Shown here: piece after piece, positions 9,363-16,928 of the stretch | Position numbering within the stretch: the first letter of the stretch is position 1 | How the letters are laid out: each line of letters starts with the position of its first letter | From: an uncultured Fretibacterium sp. | GTDB taxonomy: Bacteria > Synergistota > Synergistia > Synergistales > Aminobacteriaceae | Assembly: GCA_937911045.1 (NCBI GenBank) | Contig: CALEPX010000013.1 | Span: forward strand, 20,494 to 84,493 | Direction of reading: 5' to 3' | DNA: 64,000 nucleotides | Program-made: the position numbers and the translations under genes | The notes under the pieces: generated by a model | Database searches by the model: none | The model's input: the letters and a program-made list of their open reading frames with translations, nothing else | Told to the model about the DNA's origin: nothing

Positions 9363-10462
9363 GAGAAATTACCCGTGAAAAGTTATTTGCTCTTGAGTCG
9401 TACGATTACGAATTACCCGAGAGCAGCATTGCACAAGTCCCGGCGAATCCTAGAGATGCTTCGCGATTATTGATTTGGGATTCGAAATCCGGCGCGATAA
9501 ATTACGATTGCAAATTCCGGGATATAATAAATTTTCTCAGACCGAATGATTTGCTAATCCTGAATGACACGAGAGTTATTCCTGCGCGAATATTGTGTAA
9601 TCGTCAATCCGGCGGAAAAGCTGAGATATTTTTGCTGCGACCGCTGAGCGAGAATTATCTTGAATGGGAAGTTCTGGCAAAACCTGCGCGAAAGATTCGT
9701 GAAAATTCCCGGATCATGATTGACGATTGTGTAATTCGAATCACGCGTGAAAAATCTGATGGCTTGCGAGATATAAGCTTCGAAAATTTTCGTGAAAAAT
9801 CCGATGTTATAAAATTTCTTGAGAGATTTGGGAAAGTGCCGCTGCCTCCGTATATCAAGAGCGACGACAGCAATAGATTCCGCTATGAATACCAGACGAT
9901 TTTTGCGAAGAATGACGGCTCAGTTGCAGCCCCAACAGCGAGTTTGCATTTCACGGAAGAATTGCTAGGGAAGATAGTCTCGATGGGTGTGAAAATTTCG
10001 TATGTGACGCTGCATGTAGGTTTGGGAACGTTTCGCCCTGTGCAAGTTTCGGATATTCGCGAACATGATATTCACACGGAACACTGTGAAATTCCTGATG
10101 AAACTGTTGCAGCGATTCGTCAATGTAAATCTAACGGCGGACGAGTGATTGCTTCAGGAACTACGGCGGCGCGGACTTTGGAATCATTTACGAATGCGAG
10201 CGGCGAAATTAATTCCGGAATTTTGGATACGAATTTGTATATTTACCCGGGCTATAAATTTCGCATAGTTGACGGATTAATCACGAATTTTCATTTGCCT
10301 GAGAGTTCGTTATTGATGCTTGTATCGGCGTTCTTGGCTGATAAATCCGGTTATGCCGGGCGTGAGGAAATAATTTTGTCGCGATTGCTGGACGTTTACG
10401 AATTTGCCGCTCGAACTGGCTGGAGATTTTTCTCGTTTGGAGACGCGATGCTAATAACTTGA
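9359..10462 (+). CDS. queA: S-adenosylmethionine:tRNA ribosyltransferase-isomerase
   Basis: QueA transfers and rearranges the ribose of SAM onto preQ1-modified tRNA to make epoxyqueuosine. The 367-residue product shows the family landmarks DYELPESSIAQ, NPRDASRLL, DLLILNDTRVIPAR, the VTLHVGLGTFRPV stretch, HTEHCEIP, VIASGTTAARTLES and the C-terminal LITNFHLPESSLLMLVSA. The GTG start overlaps the previous stop (GTGA). The usual partner tgt does not follow; a tRNA gene does. It is the last gene of the nadE-to-queA run. Confidence 0.95.
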   Translation: MREITREKLFALESYDYELPESSIAQVPANPRDASRLLIWDSKSGAINYDCKFRDIINFLRPNDLLILNDTRVIPARILCNRQSGGKAEIFLLRPLSENYLEWEVLAKPARKIRENSRIMIDDCVIRITREKSDGLRDISFENFREKSDVIKFLERFGKVPLPPYIKSDDSNRFRYEYQTIFAKNDGSVAAPTASLHFTEELLGKIVSMGVKISYVTLHVGLGTFRPVQVSDIREHDIHTEHCEIPDETVAAIRQCKSNGGRVIASGTTAARTLESFTNASGEINSGILDTNLYIYPGYKFRIVDGLITNFHLPESSLLMLVSAFLADKSGYAGREEIILSRLLDVYEFAARTGWRFFSFGDAMLIT

Positions 10463-10469
10463 GAATAAC

Positions 10470-10498
10470 TTGAAAATTTGCGAGACTTGTTGTAGAAT
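10470..10498 (+). promoter_or_regulatory. Predicted promoter for tRNA-Val
   Basis: TTGAAA at 10470-10475, a 17-nt spacer and TAGAAT at 10493-10498 place a start site a few bases before the tRNA at 10514. It begins just after the queA stop. Confidence 0.65.
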
Positions 10499-10513
10499 TT
10501 GCGCGTAATAATT

Positions 10514-10589
10514 GGGTGATTAGCTCAGGGGTAGTAGCGCTTCCTTCACACGGAAGAGGTCAGAAGTTCGATCCTTCTATCACCCACCA
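10514..10589 (+). tRNA. tRNA-Val (anticodon CAC)
   Basis: The 76-nt cloverleaf has a perfect 7-bp acceptor stem (GGGTGAT with ATCACCC), a short D arm closed by GCT/AGC, a 5-bp anticodon stem CTTCC/GGAAG around the loop TTCACAC (anticodon CAC, reading GUG valine), a 5-bp T stem AGAAG/CTTCT with loop TTCGATC, and an encoded CCA end. The D arm is slightly weak. The lipoprotein gene starts 33 nt later and could be read through from the same promoter. Confidence 0.93.
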
Positions 10590-10621
10590 TATAATTTCAC
10601 AAAAAGGAGGACATATAAAAT

Positions 10622-12667
10622 ATGTCTAAAAAAAGTGTTTTTTTAAGTGTAATTTGTTTTCTTTTGTTTGCGATCTTCATAGCTGGAGGCTGCGGAGGCG
10701 GAAGCAGTCATCATAATAATGGCGGCGCAACTGATGAAGCTGAAACTGTAATTCCTGATATTGCAGACATAACAGAGTCTGAAGAATATGAAAGAATTAT
10801 GCAGGAACTTGAAGACGAATTAGCATCTGAGGGCATTACGACAATCCCAGATATGCATTTCGTTTTTATTCTTTCAGGTGACAGCGCTTATATTGAAGAT
10901 GATGATCTTGCAAGTTCGGCCAAAAAATCTCAGATTGTTAAAACTTCTACGACTCTCCCACAGGAAGAACTCGACAGAATCGCTTCAAGACTTAAACAGC
11001 CTTACGAATCCGGTGACATCATTGTCCTTGTATGGCCATCAGCAGGAACGATTGACGATCTTTACACGGCTTTAGGCGAAAAGTCGACTTATGTGGATCC
11101 CTACGAAGAATTATCCGGTGACGTAGCTCAAGAAGATTTATACCCCGAATTTTACGCAATCGCGAAACGTTATAACGGGGAAGCTGCTCATTATTTTACG
11201 TATTTACTTCCCGGCAGTAAGACTCTGCTCTTAAATGAAATCATTGAAAGTTTGAGCGATGATATTTCATCAGAAGGGATTTCAGAAGATGGTGGAGATG
11301 TTTCAGAAAACGTTCCAGAAGATTCTTCCAGTGAAGATGACGGAAGTATTAGCGAAGAATACAGGGGGTTGAGAGGCGAGTATGTATTTCAGGCGCGTAG
11401 ATATGCGGCTTTTATCAGCTGGGCTGCTCATATAGACTCTGAAATGGAAAAACAAAAAGCTTATGTTCAGTCTTCGTCTTTAATACGTTCAGCAGCAGAT
11501 CCGTCAACCAATCTTTTTGATTATTCTGCGCAGCGAGAGACAACAAATTTCGATTGGTATTCCCCGAGCAAAAACTGGTATTCTTATGGAAAACATTCTA
11601 TAGGTTATTCAGCACAAACGAGTGAAACGATTTATGCTTTCCATAATTTCGTGGAAAGGAAAGATTATTACATTGTTCAATCGGATGCTTATTTCAAACC
11701 AAATTATGATAAAAAAACAGTGGCTGGATATATCTATACAGTAGGTGCTCCGTGTTGGTACAGATATAGACATTCGTTAGCTAATGCTGGTTCCTATAGC
11801 CTTTTCAAGAATGCTCCTAAGAATGTAAATAGGTCAAGCACAGTATCGGACGGAACGAGCCACAGTACGTCGCATACATCTGGAGTAACGATTGGCTCGA
11901 AAATTGGATCGAAAATTGGATTTTCTGGCGAATCTCTAGCTGGAGAATTAAGCGCGGAATTGAGCGCGGAAAAGAGTTCGTCAACCACTAAAGGTATGAG
12001 CTATAGTCATTCTGCTACGTGGACCACAACTGAATGGAGCTTAATCAATCAATGCGATAGTTATAACCCAGAGTGGAGAGTTGAGTTTTATGACCCAAAC
12101 AATAAAGGAGTAAACAATAGCGGATATTATCCTGATTGGAATACCGGTGAGGCAGTAACTGCTGCGAGACAGCGCACTGATTACAGTTCTGAGTGGATGT
12201 GGCAAATAAGCGATCCAAATCCAAATATAAAAATGCTGGTAAATTTATATTCTGACCTTCGCTCTACGTGGATGGATTTAACAGGTTCAGCAGGTAGAGG
12301 ATATGGGCATCATTATATTAGCACAGTAAACAGGAAAATAAAGCTTAACCAACCGCCGCACGTTATTATTACATCTGGAGCAGGTCCGCATAATTTCGGC
12401 AGAAACGGCGCGAATAATATTAATTTTAGATTCATTTGCTCTGGTAACTGGACGATAACGAGCAGTAATCCGGACTGGTGTTACGTAAGTGAAAATCAAT
12501 CAAAAGGCGGCGACACAAACGCGGAAGAAATACCAATACTGTTCTTTGTTGAGCCTTTTACAGAGCAAAGCGATAAAGCTCAAACCCGTGAAGCAGTACT
12601 CATATTAAGGAACACTGACACAAATCAGATTCAGAGTGTTCGAGTTGTTCAGTCAAACAGAGAATAA
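10622..12667 (+). CDS. Large surface lipoprotein; possible leukocidin-like beta-stem and C-terminal BACON-like domain
   Basis: I do not recognise this 681-residue protein as a named gene. It starts with a lipoprotein signal peptide ending in IAGGC (lipid Cys24), followed by a Gly/Ser/His/Asn linker. Residues 40-250 are acidic, with Asp/Glu/Ser-rich low complexity at 205-248. Residues 300-400 are rich in Tyr, Trp and Ser. Residues 400-470 alternate small polar and hydrophobic residues (SGVTIGSKIGSKIGFSGES, then SAELSAE and WTTTEWSLIN), resembling the prestem/stem of leukocidin-type beta-pore toxins. Residues 575-681 (IITSGAGPHNFG, GNWTITSSNPDWCYV, ending VRVVQSN) look like a BACON-type Ig domain. 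A very strong AAGGAGGA Shine-Dalgarno precedes the ATG. It stands alone between a tRNA and a terminator. The pore-toxin reading is a pattern-based guess. Confidence 0.7.
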   Translation: MSKKSVFLSVICFLLFAIFIAGGCGGGSSHHNNGGATDEAETVIPDIADITESEEYERIMQELEDELASEGITTIPDMHFVFILSGDSAYIEDDDLASSAKKSQIVKTSTTLPQEELDRIASRLKQPYESGDIIVLVWPSAGTIDDLYTALGEKSTYVDPYEELSGDVAQEDLYPEFYAIAKRYNGEAAHYFTYLLPGSKTLLLNEIIESLSDDISSEGISEDGGDVSENVPEDSSSEDDGSISEEYRGLRGEYVFQARRYAAFISWAAHIDSEMEKQKAYVQSSSLIRSAADPSTNLFDYSAQRETTNFDWYSPSKNWYSYGKHSIGYSAQTSETIYAFHNFVERKDYYIVQSDAYFKPNYDKKTVAGYIYTVGAPCWYRYRHSLANAGSYSLFKNAPKNVNRSSTVSDGTSHSTSHTSGVTIGSKIGSKIGFSGESLAGELSAELSAEKSSSTTKGMSYSHSATWTTTEWSLINQCDSYNPEWRVEFYDPNNKGVNNSGYYPDWNTGEAVTAARQRTDYSSEWMWQISDPNPNIKMLVNLYSDLRSTWMDLTGSAGRGYGHHYISTVNRKIKLNQPPHVIITSGAGPHNFGRNGANNINFRFICSGNWTITSSNPDWCYVSENQSKGGDTNAEEIPILFFVEPFTEQSDKAQTREAVLILRNTDTNQIQSVRVVQSNRE

Positions 12668-12677
12668 ACAAAAAATT

Positions 12678-12709
12678 TTCCCCTCGATGATTCGGGGGGA
12701 TTTGTTTTC
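12678..12709 (+). terminator. Rho-independent terminator of the lipoprotein gene
   Basis: CCCCTCG (12680-12686) pairs with CGGGGGG (12693-12699), with one T-G wobble, around a 6-nt loop; TTTGTTTTC follows. It is 12 nt after the lipoprotein stop. Confidence 0.85.
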
Positions 12710-12719
12710 AAAAAAATTC

Positions 12720-12904
12720 CTACACTGTAATGGCACGCTCCACAATCTTTGCCATTATCGTCATAACTTGTAATGCGGTGACGGCGTTGGAAAACAAAGT
12801 TGCCAGTTTCCTAAAATTCTCTGCTGCCAAGTCCGGTGTATGATGCTTTAACCAATATTTTGTTCATAATCTGCTCGTTCACTTTCTGAAATTATTTGCT
12901 CCAT
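12720..12904 (-). pseudogene. Frameshifted small gene, about 61 codons
   Basis: On the minus strand an AAGGAG-preceded ATG at 12902-12904 opens a frame beginning MEQIISESERADYEQN that stops after 18 codons. A second frame then continues from YWLKHHTPDLAAENFRK to a stop at 12720, with plausible helical protein sequence (FSNAVTALQVMTIMAKIVE). The total, 185 nt, is one base short of a multiple of three, and the frame change falls at an AAAA run. The simplest reading is a single-base deletion in a small conserved gene. A sequencing error or two unrelated short frames cannot be excluded. I do not recognise a family. The rest of the 12710-13012 gap holds nothing I can support. Confidence 0.45.
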
Positions 12905-13012
12905 AACTACTCCTTAGAATTATTTTATAAAGCACTTGAAAAATAGCCAGAAATAATATCTTGAGTTTGTTATTCGGATTTGCATTCTTTGCATTCAGGA
13001 AGCATTAACGCG

Positions 13013-13069
13013 CAAAAAATTAACAGCTCCGGTGAGTGTGAAATTTCTCGCTGAAGCTGTTAGTTTTTT
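13013..13069 (-). terminator. Bidirectional terminator after the TamB-like gene
   Basis: TAACAGCT (13021-13028) pairs with AGCTGTTA (13055-13062). An A-run on the left (13014-13019) and a T-run on the right (13064-13069) make it usable on both strands. It directly follows the TamB-like stop at 13070. Confidence 0.75.
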
Positions 13070-16000
13070 CTAAAATCCGAAGTTGAATAAATTATCGATT
13101 AGCTGCTCTTTAAACTGATCTGACGTCGAAGTTTCCTCTGAACCATCAACACCTTGACCAACTGGAATACTCAAGCGCATCTTGAATTGTGTATCGCTCT
13201 TTTGCTGCTCTTCGGAGTCCTTGTTTAGCACGCTTATCGGCAAAAATTCTTCGAGTGATTTCGTTATCTGGAGATTTAATAATTGCAATTCGTCCCATGA
13301 ATTTGCCAGCGTAAATCTCACGTTCTGAAAATCCCGCTTCTTCACTCCTAAAACTTTGCCAGCTGCGTCACGTAATGCGTTGCCAGTTAAGCCACCCGTC
13401 ATTAACTGGAAAACTCCTTTCATCGCGCCGAGTAATTGATCCAGAATTTTCAGGTCGAATCTTCCGTCGCATAATAATCGCAGCCCCTTGCCCGGAATCC
13501 CCAGAGAGCCATTAACCGAGAAATATCTGTATAGAGGCTCGTTCCTGTCAGCTGTAGCTTGTGTGCCAGGATTCAGGAATAAGTCCTGACCATTCCAGAA
13601 AAACGTTCCAAGAATTTTCTCGAAGCTGATCTTTTTAGTCGGTGAGATCTTGTTGATTATGCTCATCTTGTGCAAATAGCCCGACCCAGTGTGAAATTTC
13701 CCGTCCGCAAAATTCGTAGGCATTACTCCGAAATTTCCCTTCGCTTTCACGTCAACGTCAACACTGCCAACTAACTCGCCCTCTGGTAAAAATTTCGTCA
13801 CAAGCTTCCCAAAATCCAGGTGTCGAACTGAAACATTGCTCTTCCATGTAGATTTGTTCAAGTCAACATCAACGTTCGAATTTACGATACCGTTGCTGAT
13901 ATTCGCGCTGCCATTCTTGATAGTGATTGTGTTCTTGGCTGTTGAATACGTCACAGGAACAGCTATGTCGTTCACGTCGATTTTGTCGATTAAGCTGATT
14001 TTCTTGGAATTTACGTTCACGTTTATCGGGGCGTTTGCTTTTGTCGAGCCGTCAACTTTCAACGTCAAATTCCCCTTCACAAGTCCGCCCATATCCGGCA
14101 TCTGAGTCTTGATTGCTTTGTCAACATCCAGCGGCTTCGTATTAACGGTGTAATACCATATGCTGTTTTTCTCGCGCAAGTCAACGTTTGCATTCAGATT
14201 AAATTCGTCGATTCGTGCGCCCGCGTCAATGTCAAAATGATTTTGTGCCGGAGATTTGAGCTTAACAGAAATATCTTGAATCTTCATGGCGTTCGCGTAA
14301 ATCGGCGAGTTCACGTTGAGATTTAATTCCGGTTTCGCGACCGTGCCTTTGAGCGATAATTTCCCCTTCACGTTGCCCGTAACTGGCGCAGAACCCATCG
14401 CTGCTGTTAATAATGGCTTTAATTCCAGATCCCGAACATTTACCGTGAAATCCAGATTGCTGTTATTGAAATTTCGCTGGTTAATCTTCACGCTGCCTTT
14501 GCCGTTTATGAGCGCGTCGTTTAATTTTGCTTCGAGCTTCGTGATATTAATTCTCTGCATGTTGCCGTTAGCTTCGAGAATCGCATACGGAGAGTTCACA
14601 AGATTTCCTACACGAATATTCTCGGATTTGACATTTGCGTTCACGCTGGCATTGCTAAGATTTCCTCTGACATTCACGTTACCGCGAACTTGTCCTGAGA
14701 CCGGCATGTTTTTATCCTGCAATTTCATAGCCGTTAATAATCTCGCAAGATTTATGCCCGGAGTTGACGCTGCAATATCAAGATTCGGATTCGATGTGTT
14801 AGCAATATTCACGCTGCCATGAAAATTCACGTTGCCGCCCGGAAGAGATATTCTGGAATTTGCTATGCTGAGAATATTATTCGCGAATGACACAGGAATT
14901 TCCAGATCGCCGATTCGAGTTCCCGCGTAACCTGCGTTTCTGCCGAGTAATTTTGCGTTGGCTTTTATCGTCTGGATTTTGTCGTATTTCCCAGAAGCAC
15001 TCGCCTCAAGATCATAAATTCCGGATACATCACGTAATTCACGAATAGCTCTGGGTTCGAAATTATTCACGTTAGCATTGGCTCTAAATTCCGAATTATT
15101 CAGATTTGCGCTTGCATTCGCCGTGATTAGACTTTTGCCGAAATTCGCCCGGAATTTTTCCAGAATCGCTTGCCCACGCTGGTGATTATATAGCAATTCC
15201 GCCAGAATATCGTTCAGTGTGAAGCCGTTCGCTGATAATTTCCCGGACGTTATTTTCGCACTCACACTCAAGTCGTCAGCTATGACCGTTCGAGCCGTAA
15301 TTTTCCCCGCAGGTTTTGTCACAGATTTCGCCAGATCCGGAAAAGTTTTTATAACCGTCGGCAAATCAAGATTCACGATTGATACTACGGCTTGCGGCTT
15401 GAAATTCCCCTGAGAATCCTGAGTTGCTTCACCGCGCGCGAATAATTTCCCGCCGAAGATTTCCCCGTTTAATGCGAGTTTGGGAGCTTGCCCGGGTGTA
15501 AGTTTTGCGTTTGCTTTGAATCCCTTGAGAATTTTTAATCCGGCAGCCGATATGCCCGGAATTTCCGCGTAAAAACTCCCGTCTGTGTTGCTGAGAATAT
15601 CGCCCTCAAGAACTGTCTTAACGTTAAAATTCACGAAGCCTTTTTCACCTTCGAGTTTCGCGTCCGGAGCAGCAATTCTGCCAATCTCACGCAGCGAAAT
15701 ATTCTCAGCTCTGCCAACCGCGTTCAGGCGCAAATCTTCCGTGTCAAGTTTCGACGTAAGATTCACATTTGCAGCTTTCGTGTTCAAAACCGCATCAGTC
15801 AGCCCGAAAATTTTTCTGCCGTCCCAATCAAACGGTACTCGCAAATTAAACGGAATGTCCATAACTTTGCCATTCGGAACAGATACTACGCCCGAAGCCG
15901 TTATCAAATCATTCTGTGTCGCGAAATCTTTAACGCTCTTCACGAAAACGCGCCCGTAAATTTTCCCCGAGAAATCAATTTCCGGTTTTGGAACGAATCG

Positions 16001-16756
16001 CCATACGTCATCAAATCCAAGCACCGCAAATTCCGTACGCAAATCAAACGGCGGCAGCAAATTCCCGAGTACCTGCGCGGAAATCTTTTCGCCGAGTCTG
16101 AGATCGCTTGACGAAATCTTCAGCGGCGAAAAATCCATGAGTGCGTTAATTTTCACGGGCAGAACTTTCTCGTCAGAAATAATATCCGTGTTAAGCAAAA
16201 TATTCCCGGATTCATTCAGCGACAATTCATGAAGATTCACGTTCGCAAATTCCGACGCAAAATCAATATCACGAATTTTCAGGTTAAACGGCTTGAGCTT
16301 GATCGAGTTCAGGTCAAATGCTTCGGATTCGTCTTCATCAGGTGATTCGTCGTCACTCGTCGCAAAATGATTCGCAATAATCATGACTTTTTCGAGACTG
16401 GATTTCACGCCGCTGATTTCAAGATTTTTCACGAACGGCAATCCCCCGAGAATTTCGTTCCGCACGCCGTCCAAAACCAAATCCCAATCCGGACTGACCG
16501 ACGCGTAATCCAAACTCAGCAAATTCTCATCGCCGGAAATAATCCGCAAATCTGAAATCGCCAAGCCATCATGAATCGAACCGTCAATGTCGCGAATTTC
16601 GAGTTTCATTGGATTCAGGAAATAATTCCCAGCGTAACGAGCAACTGGCAAAATCACACTACGTCCAGCCGGCAGCCAAAATAACGCAGCACCTCCCGCC
16701 GCGAGAATTATCGCCAAGAATATCAAGAATTTCACAAGAGACCAAAGTCTTCTCAA
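13070..16756 (-). CDS. TamB/AsmA-like inner-membrane-anchored envelope protein
   Basis: A 1228-residue protein with one N-terminal membrane anchor (LVKFLIFLAIILAAGGAALF, residues 7-26) and then a very long stretch of short beta-strand repeats rich in Asn, Asp, Val and Leu (for example LKGTVAKPELNLNVNSP, VKGNLTLKVDGS). This is the AsmA/TamB architecture: periplasm-spanning grooves that carry lipid between membranes or help outer-membrane protein assembly in diderms. The C-terminal 120 residues (GGLTGNALRDAAGKVLG, VRFTLANSW) resemble AsmA-like C-terminal ends. The TTG start follows AAGGGG. No tamA or bamA lies nearby. Its presence supports a two-membrane cell. Confidence 0.75.
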   Translation of the reverse strand: MRRLWSLVKFLIFLAIILAAGGAALFWLPAGRSVILPVARYAGNYFLNPMKLEIRDIDGSIHDGLAISDLRIISGDENLLSLDYASVSPDWDLVLDGVRNEILGGLPFVKNLEISGVKSSLEKVMIIANHFATSDDESPDEDESEAFDLNSIKLKPFNLKIRDIDFASEFANVNLHELSLNESGNILLNTDIISDEKVLPVKINALMDFSPLKISSSDLRLGEKISAQVLGNLLPPFDLRTEFAVLGFDDVWRFVPKPEIDFSGKIYGRVFVKSVKDFATQNDLITASGVVSVPNGKVMDIPFNLRVPFDWDGRKIFGLTDAVLNTKAANVNLTSKLDTEDLRLNAVGRAENISLREIGRIAAPDAKLEGEKGFVNFNVKTVLEGDILSNTDGSFYAEIPGISAAGLKILKGFKANAKLTPGQAPKLALNGEIFGGKLFARGEATQDSQGNFKPQAVVSIVNLDLPTVIKTFPDLAKSVTKPAGKITARTVIADDLSVSAKITSGKLSANGFTLNDILAELLYNHQRGQAILEKFRANFGKSLITANASANLNNSEFRANANVNNFEPRAIRELRDVSGIYDLEASASGKYDKIQTIKANAKLLGRNAGYAGTRIGDLEIPVSFANNILSIANSRISLPGGNVNFHGSVNIANTSNPNLDIAASTPGINLARLLTAMKLQDKNMPVSGQVRGNVNVRGNLSNASVNANVKSENIRVGNLVNSPYAILEANGNMQRINITKLEAKLNDALINGKGSVKINQRNFNNSNLDFTVNVRDLELKPLLTAAMGSAPVTGNVKGKLSLKGTVAKPELNLNVNSPIYANAMKIQDISVKLKSPAQNHFDIDAGARIDEFNLNANVDLREKNSIWYYTVNTKPLDVDKAIKTQMPDMGGLVKGNLTLKVDGSTKANAPINVNVNSKKISLIDKIDVNDIAVPVTYSTAKNTITIKNGSANISNGIVNSNVDVDLNKSTWKSNVSVRHLDFGKLVTKFLPEGELVGSVDVDVKAKGNFGVMPTNFADGKFHTGSGYLHKMSIINKISPTKKISFEKILGTFFWNGQDLFLNPGTQATADRNEPLYRYFSVNGSLGIPGKGLRLLCDGRFDLKILDQLLGAMKGVFQLMTGGLTGNALRDAAGKVLGVKKRDFQNVRFTLANSWDELQLLNLQITKSLEEFLPISVLNKDSEEQQKSDTQFKMRLSIPVGQGVDGSEETSTSDQFKEQLIDNLFNFGF

Positions 16757-16803
16757 AATATTTTCCCCTTCTGCAAACGTAATATTAAAATTTTACGTAT
16801 ATT

Positions 16804-16832
16804 ATATAATCTCAGGGACAAGAATATGACAA
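16804..16832 (-). promoter_or_regulatory. Predicted promoter for the TamB-like gene
   Basis: Reading the minus strand, TTGTCA (16827-16832), a 17-nt spacer and TTATAT (16804-16809, running into TATAAT) lie about 48 nt upstream of the start codon, back-to-back with the topA promoter. Confidence 0.5.
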
Positions 16833-16836
16833 ATTC

Positions 16837-16864
16837 TTGCGTAATTCAACTCTTGCGCTAAAAT
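16837..16864 (+). promoter_or_regulatory. Predicted promoter for topA
   Basis: TTGCGT (16837-16842), a 16-nt spacer and TAAAAT (16859-16864) precede the topA ATG by 64 nt. A weak -35 makes this tentative. Confidence 0.45.
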
Positions 16865-16928
16865 GCGTTATGTTGAATCAGGAAATTTTTGTGAACGTGA
16901 AATAATTTTGTAGGGGGAAATTTCGATT

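Noticed and set aside
10514..13069. Integrated element at tRNA-Val
   Set aside because: No integrase gene and no repeat of the tRNA 3' end found downstream.
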